NCBI GenBank assembly: GCA_964485455.1
Contig: CAZAJU010000022.1
Location: forward strand, 1-25,225
Source: Tissierella_B sp964485455
Lineage (GTDB): Bacteria > Bacillota > Clostridia > Tissierellales > Tissierellaceae
Reading direction: 5' to 3'
Length of the DNA: 25,225 bases
Shown one piece after another: positions 1 through 7,910 of the stretch. A program made the translations under genes and the position numbers. The number at the start of each line of letters is the position of its first letter. Within the stretch, counting starts at the first letter, position 1. The notes beneath the pieces were generated by a model, which made no database searches, had not been told where the DNA came from, and worked only from the letters and a program-made list of their open reading frames with translations.

Positions 1-507
1 TGCTTCTTTTATTTTCTTTCAAAATTCTTTCTTGACATATTACCAGATTGCTTCTTAGATAATAACAAAGAATGTTAACGTTTACAAGGTTGGAAAAAGT
101 ACTACAATCTTAATATTACTCTAATTAGATATTAGGATATTTAGTATCACAAAAATTGGTATGAATATCAACCTAACTATTAAGAAAATAAAAGTTTGAT
201 TTTTTATAAGAAAGAAAAAGACTTAAATAGACATATCCAAACTGACATAGCCCCTAAGATTTATTTACCACAAAATATTGAATATAGATTCTCCTGGATT
301 AGAGATTAAGTGTACAGTTTCATTAACTTTTATGATTATAACAGTATCCAATGACAATACCTATTTAAAAAACCCCTTCTTATGAAATCGAAATCATTAA
401 TTATGCAACAACTTCATTAGAGGGGGTATTATGATATGTAGCTGCAGCCTTAGGATTCAACCTAATCTTACCTTATTTATTAAAGAATGAGCTGCATTGA
501 AACACTT
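1..507. other. Non-coding left edge with no convincing gene
   Basis: About 500 bases without a supportable gene on either strand. It holds a promoter/operator-like patch near 32-86 (separate entry). Around 435-500 on the plus strand a short open stretch translates to a hydrophobic tail (VAAALGFNLILPYLLKNELH) resembling the C-terminal end of a membrane protein, but it has a stop just upstream and no start. It may be a relic of a lost gene. The rest looks like decayed or intergenic DNA. Confidence 0.4.
32..86 (+). promoter_or_regulatory. Promoter-like element followed by a cre/LacI-type palindrome
   Basis: TTGACA at 32-37 is followed by TAGATA/GATAAT at 56-63 (spacing 18-20, longer than ideal). 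Immediately downstream, TGTTAACGTTTACA at 73-86 is an imperfect palindrome centred on AACGTT. It fits the catabolite-responsive element consensus (WTGNAANCGNWNNCW) with one mismatch. A repressor site at the presumed start of transcription would block this promoter. No plus-strand gene follows within the window, so the controlled gene may have been lost. Confidence 0.35.
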
Positions 508-1764
508 TTACTTTGTATTTATATTTATAAATTCCGCTTTCAATTTTGAATAGACTATTTTCTGACTTGAGTAAATACCATAGTAACCTGAGAGCATGTA
601 TGAAACACTACATGCAATTGCGAATAATAAAAGCCCTTTCATGCCAAACAATTCAATACTTAGAATAATTGAAGCAACAGGAGCATTAATAACTGCACAG
701 AACAATGCTACCAACCCAATAGCTGCCGAAAATCCCGGATCTATTCCCAATAATCCGCCTACAAAACATCCAAATGTTGAACCAATAAAGAATGTTGGAA
801 CAATTTCTCCACCTTTAAATCCTGCTCCTATAGTTATTGCGGTAAAAAATATCTTAAATATAAATGACTCCGGTTTTGCAATTCCATTTATAGCATCTCT
901 AATAATGTTCATTCCAGCCCCATTATAATCATTTGTGCCTACTAAAAGTGTAAGAATAAGTAATATTACTCCTCCAGCGAATCCTCTTAAAATAGAGTTT
1001 TGAATTTTATGCTTCATTAGATGTTCTGTTTTGTGTATGGTAACACAAAATATTATGCTTAATCCAGCTAATAAAGCTGCAAGTATTACTGTTACTATAA
1101 TAGTTTTAAAAGAAAGTTCAGGTATATAATTTAAATTATAATGTACAGGTTCAACACCATAATAAATAGAAATACCATATGCAACTGTAGATGAAATTAT
1201 ACAGGCAACCAAACTTGAATAGTACATAACACCAATACTTATAACCTCCATCGCAAAAAAAGTTGCTGCTAAAGGAGTACCAAACAAGGCAGAAAACACA
1301 CCACTCATACCACAGAGAACAATAATATGTTTATCCTTCTCATCCAATTTAAATATTTTCCCTACAAATGAACCTATGCTACCCCCAAGCTGCAAAGCTG
1401 CGCCTTCTCTACCAGCAGACCCTCCAACCAGATGTGTGATTACAGTGCTTAAAAATATCAAAGGAGCTAATCTTAGAGGAACTTGTCCATCTGAACGAAC
1501 AGAGTCAATTACCTGATTAGTACCTGTCGAGTTATCCATATTTAATAACCTATATAAATATGCAATTAAAATCCCACCCATTGGTAAAAAATACAAGACC
1601 CAATTATTTCCCAACCTATATTCTGTTACTTTCTCTACACTTACGTGAAATAATGTTCCTATTAAACCACTTACCAACCCTGCAATACTTCCTAAAATAA
1701 TCCACTTTAAAAAAGTTCTTATGTAATTCTTTGCTGATTCACATTTTTCATCAATCAATTCCAA
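508..1764 (-). CDS. CLC-family anion channel/antiporter
   Basis: Integral membrane protein of the CLC family, 418 residues with about ten or more hydrophobic segments. It moves chloride or fluoride, usually in exchange for protons. The gating motif GREGA is at residues 118-122 (Glu120 is the equivalent of the family's gating glutamate) and a GGEIVP motif lies near residue 316. The first anion-binding loop reads GTNQV rather than the GSGIP of chloride-type members, and GREGA/LQLGG resembles the fluoride-exporting CLC-F branch more than GREGP chloride types, so fluoride is a real alternative. The start is TTG, preceded by AGGAAGTGA at good spacing; no in-frame ATG is near. A fair promoter lies at 1835-1862. 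No fluoride riboswitch was found upstream. The gene stands alone. Confidence 0.9.
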   Translation of the reverse strand: MELIDEKCESAKNYIRTFLKWIILGSIAGLVSGLIGTLFHVSVEKVTEYRLGNNWVLYFLPMGGILIAYLYRLLNMDNSTGTNQVIDSVRSDGQVPLRLAPLIFLSTVITHLVGGSAGREGAALQLGGSIGSFVGKIFKLDEKDKHIIVLCGMSGVFSALFGTPLAATFFAMEVISIGVMYYSSLVACIISSTVAYGISIYYGVEPVHYNLNYIPELSFKTIIVTVILAALLAGLSIIFCVTIHKTEHLMKHKIQNSILRGFAGGVILLILTLLVGTNDYNGAGMNIIRDAINGIAKPESFIFKIFFTAITIGAGFKGGEIVPTFFIGSTFGCFVGGLLGIDPGFSAAIGLVALFCAVINAPVASIILSIELFGMKGLLLFAIACSVSYMLSGYYGIYSSQKIVYSKLKAEFININTK

Positions 1765-1834
1765 TTTATCACTTCCTATTATTAATATAAATCCAATTAT
1801 TTAATGGTACTTATCAAATTAATTTCCATTTTTT

Positions 1835-1862
1835 ATTATAACTCTTTTATATCAAAATTCAA
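1835..1862 (-). promoter_or_regulatory. Sigma-A-type promoter for the CLC gene
   Basis: Read on the minus strand: TTGAAT (1862-1857), 16 bases, then TATAAT (1840-1835). It lies about 70 bases upstream of the TTG start of the CLC gene. The hexamers are close to consensus, but no experimental support is available. Confidence 0.5.
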
Positions 1863-1900
1863 TATGTAGAGAAGTATAAGAAAATTTCTTAAACTATTAG

Positions 1901-2194
1901 CTTAAAGAATTTTATGTAGCAGAACTACTTAGCAGAAATAATTTAAATCTAAATATAGCCTTTTCGACTTTAGAAAATTATGCAACTTTGGCTATGATTG
2001 AGCAAGGAATGGGAATGAGTATCATGAATGAATTAATCACAAAAAGATGGGAATGTGATGTAGCAAAGCTTCCACTCGACCCACCCCAACAAATTACATT
2101 AGGCATTGCTATACCGTCATTAAAAAACTCTCCCCCTGCAGTAAAAAGATTTGTCAAATTTGCCAAAAGTCTATTGCTTAGTGATAGCATATAA
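1901..2194 (+). pseudogene. C-terminal remnant of a LysR-family transcription regulator
   Basis: An open frame of 97 codons enters after a TAG at 1898-1900 and has no plausible start. Its translation (KEFYVAELLSRNN..., then YATLAMIEQGMGMSI, then LPLDPP) matches the last third of the LysR effector-binding domain: the conserved 'VEQGLGISILPE' strand-helix, then a 'PLDPP...IGIA' strand and a terminal helix (PAVKRFVKFAKSLL). The N-terminal winged helix-turn-helix and first effector lobe are absent, so this cannot act as a regulator. It is followed by a hairpin (2208-2259) in terminator position. A TTG at 1988 could technically start a 68-residue peptide, but there is no ribosome site for it. Confidence 0.75.
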
Positions 2195-2207
2195 TATTAC
2201 TAATACC

Positions 2208-2259
2208 AAAAGCCATTGAATTTTATCTATGATATCCAATGGCTTAAATTATTGATATT
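2208..2259 (+). repeat. Hairpin repeat, copy 1
   Basis: A perfect 9-bp stem AAGCCATTG / CAATGGCTT (2210-2218 with 2237-2245) is flanked by sequence also found at 4103-4151. The left half (AAAGCCATTGAATkTTATCTA, 21 bases split by one difference) and the right half (CAATGGCTTA followed by TTATTGATA) are both shared. It lies just after the LysR remnant and may have been its terminator, though no U-tract follows. Confidence 0.6.
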
Positions 2260-2369
2260 TAAACCCAACTGAAAAGATTGATTTATAAATATAATTATAA
2301 ACCCCTTAGAATTTTGAATATCTAATTATGCAAATTCCTATTTACAAGTTAATCGAGTTCTAGCATACT

Positions 2370-2390
2370 CCCCATATACCCAATTGGGGT
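2370..2390 (+). promoter_or_regulatory. CsoR/CstR-like operator upstream of the truncated permease
   Basis: CCCCATATACCCAATTGGGG contains the G/C-tract dyad ATACCC-AATT-GGGGT, the layout of operators bound by the CsoR/RcnR/CstR (DUF156) family of copper, nickel and persulfide sensors. It sits 35 bases upstream of the permease remnant's ATG. No CsoR-family gene is in the window. Assignment is by pattern only. Confidence 0.35.
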
Positions 2391-2424
2391 TTATTGGGAA
2401 AGGAGATTCAGAATCACAAAAACA

Positions 2425-2658
2425 ATGTATGTATTAGTACTTATTGCACTTGGCCTATCATTTGTTAAAAGCAAAGAAAATACAAAATTAACCCTCAAGA
2501 AAGCATGGAAGTCTTTCGAAAACATATTACCACAATTTCTTTCAATACTTATAATTCTTTCAATACTTATAATAATAGGTTTAGCATATACCACAGAAAA
2601 AGTTCTAACCAATGATGAAAAAAGCCTTATCTATAGCAATGCTTTAGTAAGGGAATAA
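2425..2658 (+). pseudogene. Truncated YraQ/ArsP-type permease (N-terminal part)
   Basis: 77 codons from ATG. The first 50 residues (MYVLVLIALGLSFVKSKE, then KKAWKSFENILPQFLSILII) match the start of the small DUF318/YraQ-type permeases (PF03773 half-size members, about 160 residues): a first membrane helix, a basic loop and the FENILPQF motif. After IIIGLAY the similarity ends, and the frame stops after an unrelated hydrophilic tail (TTEKVLTNDEKSLIYSNALVRE). The later membrane helices are missing, so transport is unlikely. The reading frame contains an 18-bp tandem duplication. The only good purine-rich ribosome site (AAGGAGAT, around 2400) is too far from the ATG. A strong hairpin terminator follows. 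Confidence 0.6.
2537..2572 (+). repeat. Perfect 18-bp tandem duplication
   Basis: TTCTTTCAATACTTATAA occurs twice in a row (2537-2554 and 2555-2572) with no mismatch. It adds one in-frame six-residue copy of the hydrophobic stretch (LSILII twice) to the second membrane helix of the permease remnant. Perfect identity suggests a recent slippage event. Confidence 0.85.
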
Positions 2659-2670
2659 TATAATAGAATT

Positions 2671-2709
2671 AAAGCAAGCATCAACTATTAATGGTTGATG
2701 CTTGCTTTT
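2671..2709. terminator. Bidirectional intrinsic terminator between convergent genes
   Basis: AAGCAAGCATCAAC (2672-2685) pairs perfectly with GTTGATGCTTGCTT (14 bp, loop about 7), with A-rich sequence on the left and TTTT on the right. It lies between the end of the plus-strand permease remnant and the end of the minus-strand alcohol dehydrogenase, so it can serve both. Confidence 0.85.
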
Positions 2710-2731
2710 CCAAATTAGCTATATATCCAAT

Positions 2732-3793
2732 TTAATCAAAAAGTACTATAGGTTTTATTAAATCTTTAGGCTTATTAACCATTAAATGGAATGCTGGTTC
2801 TATTGATTCAAGACCTTCAAATCTATGAGTTATGAGTTTAGAAGTATCTACACGGCCTGTCTGTACCATGGAAAGTAATCTTTCCATTCTCTTTCTTCCA
2901 CCTGGGCAAAGACCTCCCCTAATTGTCTTATGTCCTAAAAATCCAGCTAAATATAAGTTGTTTAATTCCATTGTAGCCTTTCCAGTAATAACATCAAGCA
3001 TTCCTATATTGCCGCCTCCAAATTTAACTACTGCAAGAGCATTATTTAAGGATTCCATACCTCCACCAGCAACTATACAAGCATCAGCACCTTTACCACC
3101 AGTTAATGCCATTATTTGATCAACAACATTTCCATCCTTATAGCTTACTATATCTGTTGCACCATATTCTTTAGCTATTTTAACGCAATCAGGTCTAGTT
3201 CCTATAGCTATTAATCTACCTGCACCTCTTAATTTAGCGCCTGCAACAGCCATCAAACCTACTGGACCTATACCAAATACAACAACAGTATCTCCAAATT
3301 TAACGTCTGCTAATTCAACACCATAAAATCCTGTTGTCATCATATCAACAACCATACAAGCTTGTTCTAAAGTTACATCTTCTGGAAGATGAGCTAAGTT
3401 CATATCAGCAGATCTTACTTTTATTTGTTCTGCAAAAGTACCATCTTCATAGGATGAAAAGTTTATTGCCGTAAATATTCCTCCAGCATCTTGATGAGTT
3501 CCATCTTGGATATCAGGATGTTTCCATGTAGGTGTTGTACAAGGAATAACAACTTTATCCCCAACTTTAAAATCTTTTACATGTGAGCCAACTTCTAGTA
3601 TTTGGCCAATGGCTTCATGACCAAGAATCCTATTTTTTAAATAATCGCCTTCCATTTCCATTGCAGAGTGAACATCTGATGAACATGGTGCTAAAGCCAA
3701 AGGTTTACAAATTACATCATCCTGTCCACATATGTAATCAGGTTTCTCCATCCAACCAACTTTACCTTTTTCAAATACTCCAAATCCTCTCAT
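2732..3793 (-). CDS. adh: NADP-dependent zinc secondary alcohol dehydrogenase
   Basis: 353-residue cytosolic medium-chain dehydrogenase that interconverts secondary alcohols and ketones (e.g. isopropanol/acetone) or primary alcohols and aldehydes with NADP(H). It strongly resembles the Clostridium beijerinckii and Thermoanaerobacter brockii enzymes. Starting at the second possible start (MRGF), the zinc ligands fall at Cys37, His59 (GHEA) and Asp150 (VVDMMTTG), exactly the C. beijerinckii numbering, with Arg200 (GTRP) and Tyr218 of the NADP phosphate pocket. The Rossmann glycine motif GIGPVG is at 174-179, and the family ending (GRVDTSKLITHRF, then KPKDLIKPIV) is intact. This supports ATG at 3793 over the upstream GTG at 3802. 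The ribosome site is separated from the start by a hairpin (3803-3842). A promoter lies at 3967-3995, giving an untranslated leader of about 165 bases. Confidence 0.95.
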   Translation of the reverse strand: MRGFGVFEKGKVGWMEKPDYICGQDDVICKPLALAPCSSDVHSAMEMEGDYLKNRILGHEAIGQILEVGSHVKDFKVGDKVVIPCTTPTWKHPDIQDGTHQDAGGIFTAINFSSYEDGTFAEQIKVRSADMNLAHLPEDVTLEQACMVVDMMTTGFYGVELADVKFGDTVVVFGIGPVGLMAVAGAKLRGAGRLIAIGTRPDCVKIAKEYGATDIVSYKDGNVVDQIMALTGGKGADACIVAGGGMESLNNALAVVKFGGGNIGMLDVITGKATMELNNLYLAGFLGHKTIRGGLCPGGRKRMERLLSMVQTGRVDTSKLITHRFEGLESIEPAFHLMVNKPKDLIKPIVLFD

Positions 3794-3802
3794 GCAACTC
3801 AC

Positions 3803-3842
3803 GGGTTACGAAAATCATAACAAAACGTAACCTCTCTCCTTT
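3803..3842 (-). promoter_or_regulatory. Hairpin between ribosome site and start codon of the alcohol dehydrogenase
   Basis: On the minus strand AAAGGAGAGA (3842-3833) is followed at once by GGTTACG (3832-3826), a 15-base loop and CGTAACC (3810-3804), then ten bases and the ATG at 3793. Unfolded, the ribosome site is about 40 bases from the start, too far to work. With the 7-bp stem formed, it is brought to about ten bases. An out-of-frame ATG within the loop (3818-3816) would give a 15-codon peptide that overlaps the real start. Confidence 0.45.
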
Positions 3843-3966
3843 CTAAAATCATTTTTTATTTTGCCGTTATGATCTTTAGCTAATAAACTTTATCCTGATT
3901 TCTAAAAATAGCTTGCTCTTCATTTAAATTTATCATGTCTTGTACTTAATGTAATTTTATATGCTT

Positions 3967-3995
3967 ATTATATTATGTTTTTCACTAATATACAA
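3967..3995 (-). promoter_or_regulatory. Sigma-A-type promoter for the alcohol dehydrogenase
   Basis: Minus strand: TTGTAT (3995-3990), 17 bases, TATAAT (3972-3967). It is the best promoter match upstream of the gene. Confidence 0.5.
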
Positions 3996-4102
3996 CTAGT
4001 ATTTTAGTGTAATTATTTAGTTATTTATTATGTATTCCAACGAAACCTACTACAAGCTACATAAATCTTTAATATCAGGAAACTTCAGCTAAATACAAAA
4101 TC

Positions 4103-4151
4103 GAAAGCCATTGAATGTTATCTAAACACTCAATGGCTTATTATTGATACT
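4103..4151 (+). repeat. Hairpin repeat, copy 2
   Basis: AAGCCATTGA (4105-4114) pairs with TCAATGGCTT (4130-4139), a perfect 10-bp stem. The surrounding sequence matches copy 1 at 2208-2259 in the same orientation. It lies downstream of the minus-strand NTF2-like gene and could act as its terminator, although only a weak T-rich tract follows. Confidence 0.6.
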
Positions 4152-4226
4152 TATGAATTTAATCATCGGATGAAAGTATATTATAAAAATTTAGTCCCCT
4201 ATTCTATATCAAATTGTACATATTTG

Positions 4227-4613
4227 TTATTGTCTTGGTGGTGGGAATATCTTCATATGTGACTCGATTACAAGCCATTCACCATTAATATTCTTTGCTA
4301 CATAAACATGATCTCCTTTTAGAGGAGGGATACCAGGGATAACAAATTCAGTCAAGGCATATGCCAATACTACATCAGGTGCAAGCACTCTAATTCTAAG
4401 ATTACCAAATTTCATAATCATTCCAGGAAACTTTTCGCCAAATTCATTGAAATACGCTTCGAGTTCAGCCTTACCATTACATACAAATCCATTATGATCT
4501 ACTTGTATTACATCATCAGTGTAACAAGCAACGTGTTTTTTTATATTTCCATCATTAAGAGCATCTATGGCTTCTTGTTATTCGGCTATGAATTGTTGTT
4601 CTAAATTCAACAT
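4227..4613 (-). pseudogene. NTF2-like (SnoaL/DUF4440-type) gene interrupted by one stop codon
   Basis: Read from ATG 4613, the frame is MLNLEQQFIAE, a TAA stop at codon 12 (4580-4578), then QEAIDALNDGNIKKHVACYT and on without further interruption to a normal end, 128 codons in all. This is the size and pattern of the NTF2-like fold used by SnoaL/SgcJ-type proteins: helix with 'ALNDGN', 'DDVIQVDHNG' strand, 'AELEAYFNEFGEKFPG' helix, and C-terminal strands with 'NGEWLVIESH'. The ribosome site is excellent (AGGAGGT, 8 bases before the ATG). A single CAA-to-TAA change would explain the stop. No in-frame start lies close after it, so a restart could occur only at the ATG codons at 4421/4415, giving a 64-residue fragment. 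The function of the intact form is unknown. Confidence 0.75.
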
Positions 4614-4797
4614 GATTTCAACCTCCTAACAATTAAAGTTACCAACAACGGAATTATTCCTCACCTCCTATCTTAACATATATATTCTCAATATAAATAT
4701 ACCCATAATATAACTCTAATAATTAAATAACTATCAATCTAATATTTTTTCTTAGCTTTTTATCTAGCTATTCTTAAATAATAATCTATAGATATAG
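4614..4797. other. Divergent intergenic region
   Basis: AT-rich spacer between the broken NTF2-like gene (minus) and the SDF carrier fusion (plus). Reading toward the former it carries two tandem AGGAGG ribosome-type sites, near 4665 and 4625. Only the second is placed for the NTF2 ATG. The first is followed by TTG codons that could start a leader peptide of about 13 codons ending across the NTF2 ATG, which is speculative. Confidence 0.35.
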
Positions 4798-4840
4798 TTA
4801 GAAAAGTCTTATTGCTTTTACCCAACTTTTAAAGTAATAT
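4798..4840 (+). promoter_or_regulatory. Promoter of the SDF carrier fusion with a shared upstream box
   Basis: TTGCTT (4812-4817), exactly 17 bases, then TAATAT (4835-4840). The -35 lies inside a 22-base element (4798-4819) that recurs with 20 of 22 matches at 7748-7769, upstream of the AhpD-like gene. The shared core reads TTAGAAAAGyCTTATTG. It may be a regulator site overlapping the -35. Confidence 0.45.
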
Positions 4841-4872
4841 ATGACTATATTTCTATGAGAGGTGCATTTACT

Positions 4873-6480
4873 ATGAATAACGAGAAAGAATTCCTTTTGG
4901 AGTTAGAAAATATACGAGAGGCCATAGAATTTGTAACTGATTCACTAAAAAAACTTAATATCACTAGTAGAGAGATTACTCAAGCCCAGCTATTTGTTGA
5001 AGAAAGCATGGTTTATTGGATTAATAAAGCTTCTATTGGGTCAAAAGTATGGATTTCTTTTCGCAAACGGTTTAAAACCATATCTCTTATTATGAGTTAT
5101 GAAGGTCCTGCAGCAAATCCAATGGCTATCAGTGGGCTTGATGATTTATCTGAATTGGATTTGATTGGTAGTAAAATTTTAGTTGGGCTATCACAGGCTA
5201 CTTATGAGTATAAAAACGGAACCAACAAGATTAACTTTACCATCAAGCAAAAGCAAATCAATCCAACTGTAGCTATAGGAGGAGCGCTTCTAAGTGCTGT
5301 TCTTTTGGGTCTTCTTGTAAATAACTTTTTTTACGAATTTGGAACAATTATTACTAATACCTTGTTAAACCCCATCGGTAATACTTTTTTTGGATTACTA
5401 AATGGGTTGGTTGCACCCTTGCTTTTTGTATCAGTATTATCCAGCATGTTTAATATGGAAAATCTATCACAAATCAAGGTCATTTTTAGATCTCTATTTA
5501 CCTGGTACTTAGGATTTACCTTTCTTGCTGCTTTAATTGGCGTTGTAACGGCGGTTTTTTATTTTCCTTTAACAAACAAGCTTGGGAAAGTTAATGGTGG
5601 TGAGGGTGTATGGAGCCCTATATCTGAGATGATTTTTGGGAGTATACCCACTAACTTGATTCGTCCTTTTTTAGATGGAAATACACTACAAATCATTTTT
5701 TTAGCTATCTTCATTGGGATGGTTATGTTGACCATGAAAGGAAGATTCCCAATTATTATAAATTTGGTTACTGAGATTAATTTAATTCTATTAGATTTAT
5801 TAGATGCAGTTGTATCTATTATGCCATTGATTGTATTTATAAGTATTTTTAACTTGGTTACATCTGGAAATACGGAATTATTATTAAACTCATGGGCACC
5901 TATTATCTTGATTATTTTATGTCTTTTAATATTCTTCTTATTCTTGCTTTTAAGTGTTTTTATTATAGAAAGAATTAGCCCACTTGAATATATGAGAACT
6001 ATGGGGCCTACTTTATTGATATCTATACTTACTGCTAGTTCTAGCGCCACTTTTTCCAAACACGATATAACCGCTAGAGTTAAGCAAAATATAAGAGACC
6101 ATTTAGTAAAATTTGCGATTCCTATCGGTTCCTTATTTTCAAGAGCTTGTTTAGTGCCATTTTTGATAGTCATGAGTTTATTTATTGGAGAGTATTATGG
6201 TGTTACATTTTCAACAGTAGACCTTTATGTATTAGCTATCCTTTGCATTATTTTATCTTTATCATTCCCTCCTGCTCCAGGAATGGGTTCTTTTCTCTTC
6301 ACAGTTATTTTTAAAAAATTTGGTATTCCGATGGAAAGCTTAGCTATGGTATTAACTATTTTTATTTTATTTGATTATATAATGACTACACTAAGTATCA
6401 TGACATCTAATGTATGTATGTTGCATGTAGAGAAAAGCCTAAGAAAAAAAGATGCTATAATCAATACCTATTCAGTTTAA
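4873..6480 (+). CDS. SDF-family (dicarboxylate/amino acid) carrier with N-terminal GHKL-ATPase-like domain
   Basis: 535 residues. Residues 1-128 are soluble and look like a degenerate RsbW/SpoIIAB-type ATPase (HATPase_c_2): an N-box-like helix (QLFVEESMVYWIN, 39-51), a G1-like YEGPAANP (77-84, normally DDGpPFDP), and a final YKNGTNKINF strand. From residue 133 the sequence is the sodium:dicarboxylate/amino acid symporter fold, with the serine-rich re-entrant loop TASSSATF (387-394). The NMDGT sodium site of the family is replaced by LFSRAC (421-426). In the last helix only Asp501 and Asn513 of the substrate-binding pattern D...D..RT..N remain recognisable, so substrate and coupling ion are uncertain. 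ATG 4873 is preferred to 4855 because GAGAGGTG sits 8 bases before it. The domain resembles the C-terminal domain of the ABC ATPase at 11312-12394. Confidence 0.85.
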   Translation: MNNEKEFLLELENIREAIEFVTDSLKKLNITSREITQAQLFVEESMVYWINKASIGSKVWISFRKRFKTISLIMSYEGPAANPMAISGLDDLSELDLIGSKILVGLSQATYEYKNGTNKINFTIKQKQINPTVAIGGALLSAVLLGLLVNNFFYEFGTIITNTLLNPIGNTFFGLLNGLVAPLLFVSVLSSMFNMENLSQIKVIFRSLFTWYLGFTFLAALIGVVTAVFYFPLTNKLGKVNGGEGVWSPISEMIFGSIPTNLIRPFLDGNTLQIIFLAIFIGMVMLTMKGRFPIIINLVTEINLILLDLLDAVVSIMPLIVFISIFNLVTSGNTELLLNSWAPIILIILCLLIFFLFLLLSVFIIERISPLEYMRTMGPTLLISILTASSSATFSKHDITARVKQNIRDHLVKFAIPIGSLFSRACLVPFLIVMSLFIGEYYGVTFSTVDLYVLAILCIILSLSFPPAPGMGSFLFTVIFKKFGIPMESLAMVLTIFILFDYIMTTLSIMTSNVCMLHVEKSLRKKDAIINTYSV

Positions 6481-6774
6481 CTGTAAGAGTAGCTTATTAT
6501 CTTGAGTGACTAGCACCGTCAGCCATTTTCAGCTAAATTAATTAATATTTATGATTAAATAGGGTTACTGCCTAGTATTTTGATAAAATATAGATGGGTA
6601 TATTAGCATTAAATTCATTGAAATCTTATAGGGCCATAAGAGGGTCATTAATGGGCAAAGGATAATCTAGGTTTTAATGATGTAGAATTTTTAAATGCTG
6701 ATACCAAAGATGAAATTGCTCTCATTGTTATGAGTGCTATTAAAAAATAGCTTGAATTACTTCTCAAAAAAATA
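6481..6774. other. Intergenic stretch with a gene relic
   Basis: No intact gene. The plus strand carries an open C-terminal fragment at 6652-6750 (separate entry). The rest shows no ribosome site or recognisable coding sequence. Confidence 0.5.
6652..6750 (+). pseudogene. Unidentified C-terminal gene fragment
   Basis: After a TAA at 6649-6651 the frame reads WAKDNLGFNDVEFLNADT, then KDEIALIVMSAIKK and a TAG. It has the composition and helix-like ending of a real protein C-terminus, not random AT-rich translation. There is no start codon or ribosome site, and I do not recognise the family. It is probably the tail of a gene deleted here, and the strong hairpin that follows could be its original terminator. 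Confidence 0.35.
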
Positions 6775-6831
6775 AAGAAGTTCATATAACAATTGAAGAT
6801 GCTATATCTTCAATTGTTATATGAACTTCTT
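6775..6831. terminator. Long perfect hairpin terminator
   Basis: Two 26-base arms (6775-6800 and 6806-6831) are perfect inverted copies separated by a 5-base loop (GCTAT). The left arm begins AAGAAGTTCATATAAC. The hairpin lies directly after the end of the acetolactate decarboxylase gene (minus) and the gene fragment (plus) and can terminate both. Its arms are unusually long and perfect for an ordinary terminator. Confidence 0.8.
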
Positions 6832-6845
6832 ATATAATGGTCCTT

Positions 6846-7676
6846 CTATTTCTTGCCTTCAACTTCTGTGGTTTTCTTGTCTGCTTCGGCTCCCAGGTTT
6901 AGCTTGGCGAAGTTGTCAGTTCCAGGAAGCTTCAAGGAGTAAGATAGGGTTCTGTCTAGAGCAGTGCTTACACTTGCTGCCCTGACGTCAAGTAGATGCC
7001 CACCTTTGGTCTTATCAGCAGAAATAAAGTGTAGATGCCAGCCAGGAAGATTCATTCCTTCTGCGTAGTCTGGGCATCGAAGTGCTATGATAGTGCCTTC
7101 AATTTTATCGTAGCGGAATTCCACCTGGTCTGCGGTGATTTCTGATAGAGGTCGATAGGGCTTTGACTGTGCGGGAACGCTTCTTACATGGATAAAATCA
7201 AATGCTCCTTCTATTCTTCCTATGTAGAAGCTATTAAAATCTCCGGTCTCCTCAAGGATGAGCTTGTCCAAGATAGTTTTAATATCTTCAATTCCCGTAA
7301 TATTAGAGAAGTCTCTCTGGATTTCCGAATCAAATCCGGTTGTCACTGCAAATGGAACAGTGCCGCTATCTGCTTGAAGTTCAACAGTACCATCAGCTTT
7401 GGCTTTGTAGACTTGTCCATCAAGCATAACTAGCTCACCATCCAGCTTGTCGAAGGTTCCTATCCCAATATCTCCTGCTTTTTTGAGTGCCTCTATAGTT
7501 ACAGTTCCGTCGTAGTCGCCCTGCATGAGGGCGTTAAGTAGTGATACTTGAGTGAGTGTGTCGTTCTTCTCTACAGTTTTCTGAGATGTTGAGCTACAGC
7601 CAACAATTCCTAGGAAAATGAATACAATAAAGACAGTAATGATTATACGTTGGATTGTGGATTTGTTATTATACAT
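6846..7676 (-). CDS. alsD: Acetolactate decarboxylase, predicted lipoprotein
   Basis: 276 residues. The enzyme converts 2-acetolactate to acetoin, diverting pyruvate from acid production. The catalytic region fits the AlsD/BudA family: Glu81 (DGELVMLDG), Arg165 (VRSVPAQSKPYRPL) and the zinc-binding His214, His216 and His227 (GWHLHFISADKTKGGHLLDV). The N-terminus is a signal peptide: basic KSTIQR, a hydrophobic run to residue 22, and a lipobox IVGC with Cys27, so the mature enzyme is predicted to be anchored outside the membrane; exported members such as the Brevibacillus enzyme are known. The ribosome site AAGGAGAC is well spaced from ATG 7676. Base composition is clearly richer in G+C (one 60-base stretch near 6901 is close to 47%) than the neighbours, hinting at transfer. 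It is monocistronic; no acetolactate synthase is nearby. Confidence 0.92.
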   Translation of the reverse strand: MYNNKSTIQRIIITVFIVFIFLGIVGCSSTSQKTVEKNDTLTQVSLLNALMQGDYDGTVTIEALKKAGDIGIGTFDKLDGELVMLDGQVYKAKADGTVELQADSGTVPFAVTTGFDSEIQRDFSNITGIEDIKTILDKLILEETGDFNSFYIGRIEGAFDFIHVRSVPAQSKPYRPLSEITADQVEFRYDKIEGTIIALRCPDYAEGMNLPGWHLHFISADKTKGGHLLDVRAASVSTALDRTLSYSLKLPGTDNFAKLNLGAEADKKTTEVEGKK

Positions 7677-7712
7677 GTTTAGTCTCCTTCTTAAAATATC
7701 AATCTTATAACA

Positions 7713-7740
7713 ATTATATATTATTAAAATCTTCTGTAAA
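7713..7740 (-). promoter_or_regulatory. Promoter for acetolactate decarboxylase
   Basis: Minus strand: TTTACA (7740-7735), 16 bases, TATAAT (7718-7713), about 37 bases upstream of the start codon. Confidence 0.5.
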
Positions 7741-7747
7741 GCAATTC

Positions 7748-7769
7748 TTAGAAAAGCCTTATTGATTTT
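7748..7769 (+). promoter_or_regulatory. Second copy of the shared 22-base box
   Basis: It matches 4798-4819 at 20 of 22 bases. Here too a -35-like TTGATT lies inside (7762-7767), but the following -10 (AATAGT at 17 bases) is poor. It sits in the divergent region between the decarboxylase and the AhpD-like gene and could affect either. Confidence 0.35.
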
Positions 7770-7910
7770 GTCTTAAATTAACAAAATAGTCAAATGGTTC
7801 GAAAGCTATTTCTTATAAATAAACGTCTAAATATAGATATTTATAATTGGACAACCTCACTATATTATTATATGATTTTTAATGAATTTGATAATATAGG
7901 GGGTAATAAT

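Larger units (their letters stand above)
3843..4226. other. Intergenic stretch
   Basis: Divergence/decay zone between the alcohol dehydrogenase and the broken NTF2-like gene. It holds the dehydrogenase promoter (3967-3995) and hairpin repeat copy 2 (4103-4151). No open frame with a ribosome site was seen. Confidence 0.6.
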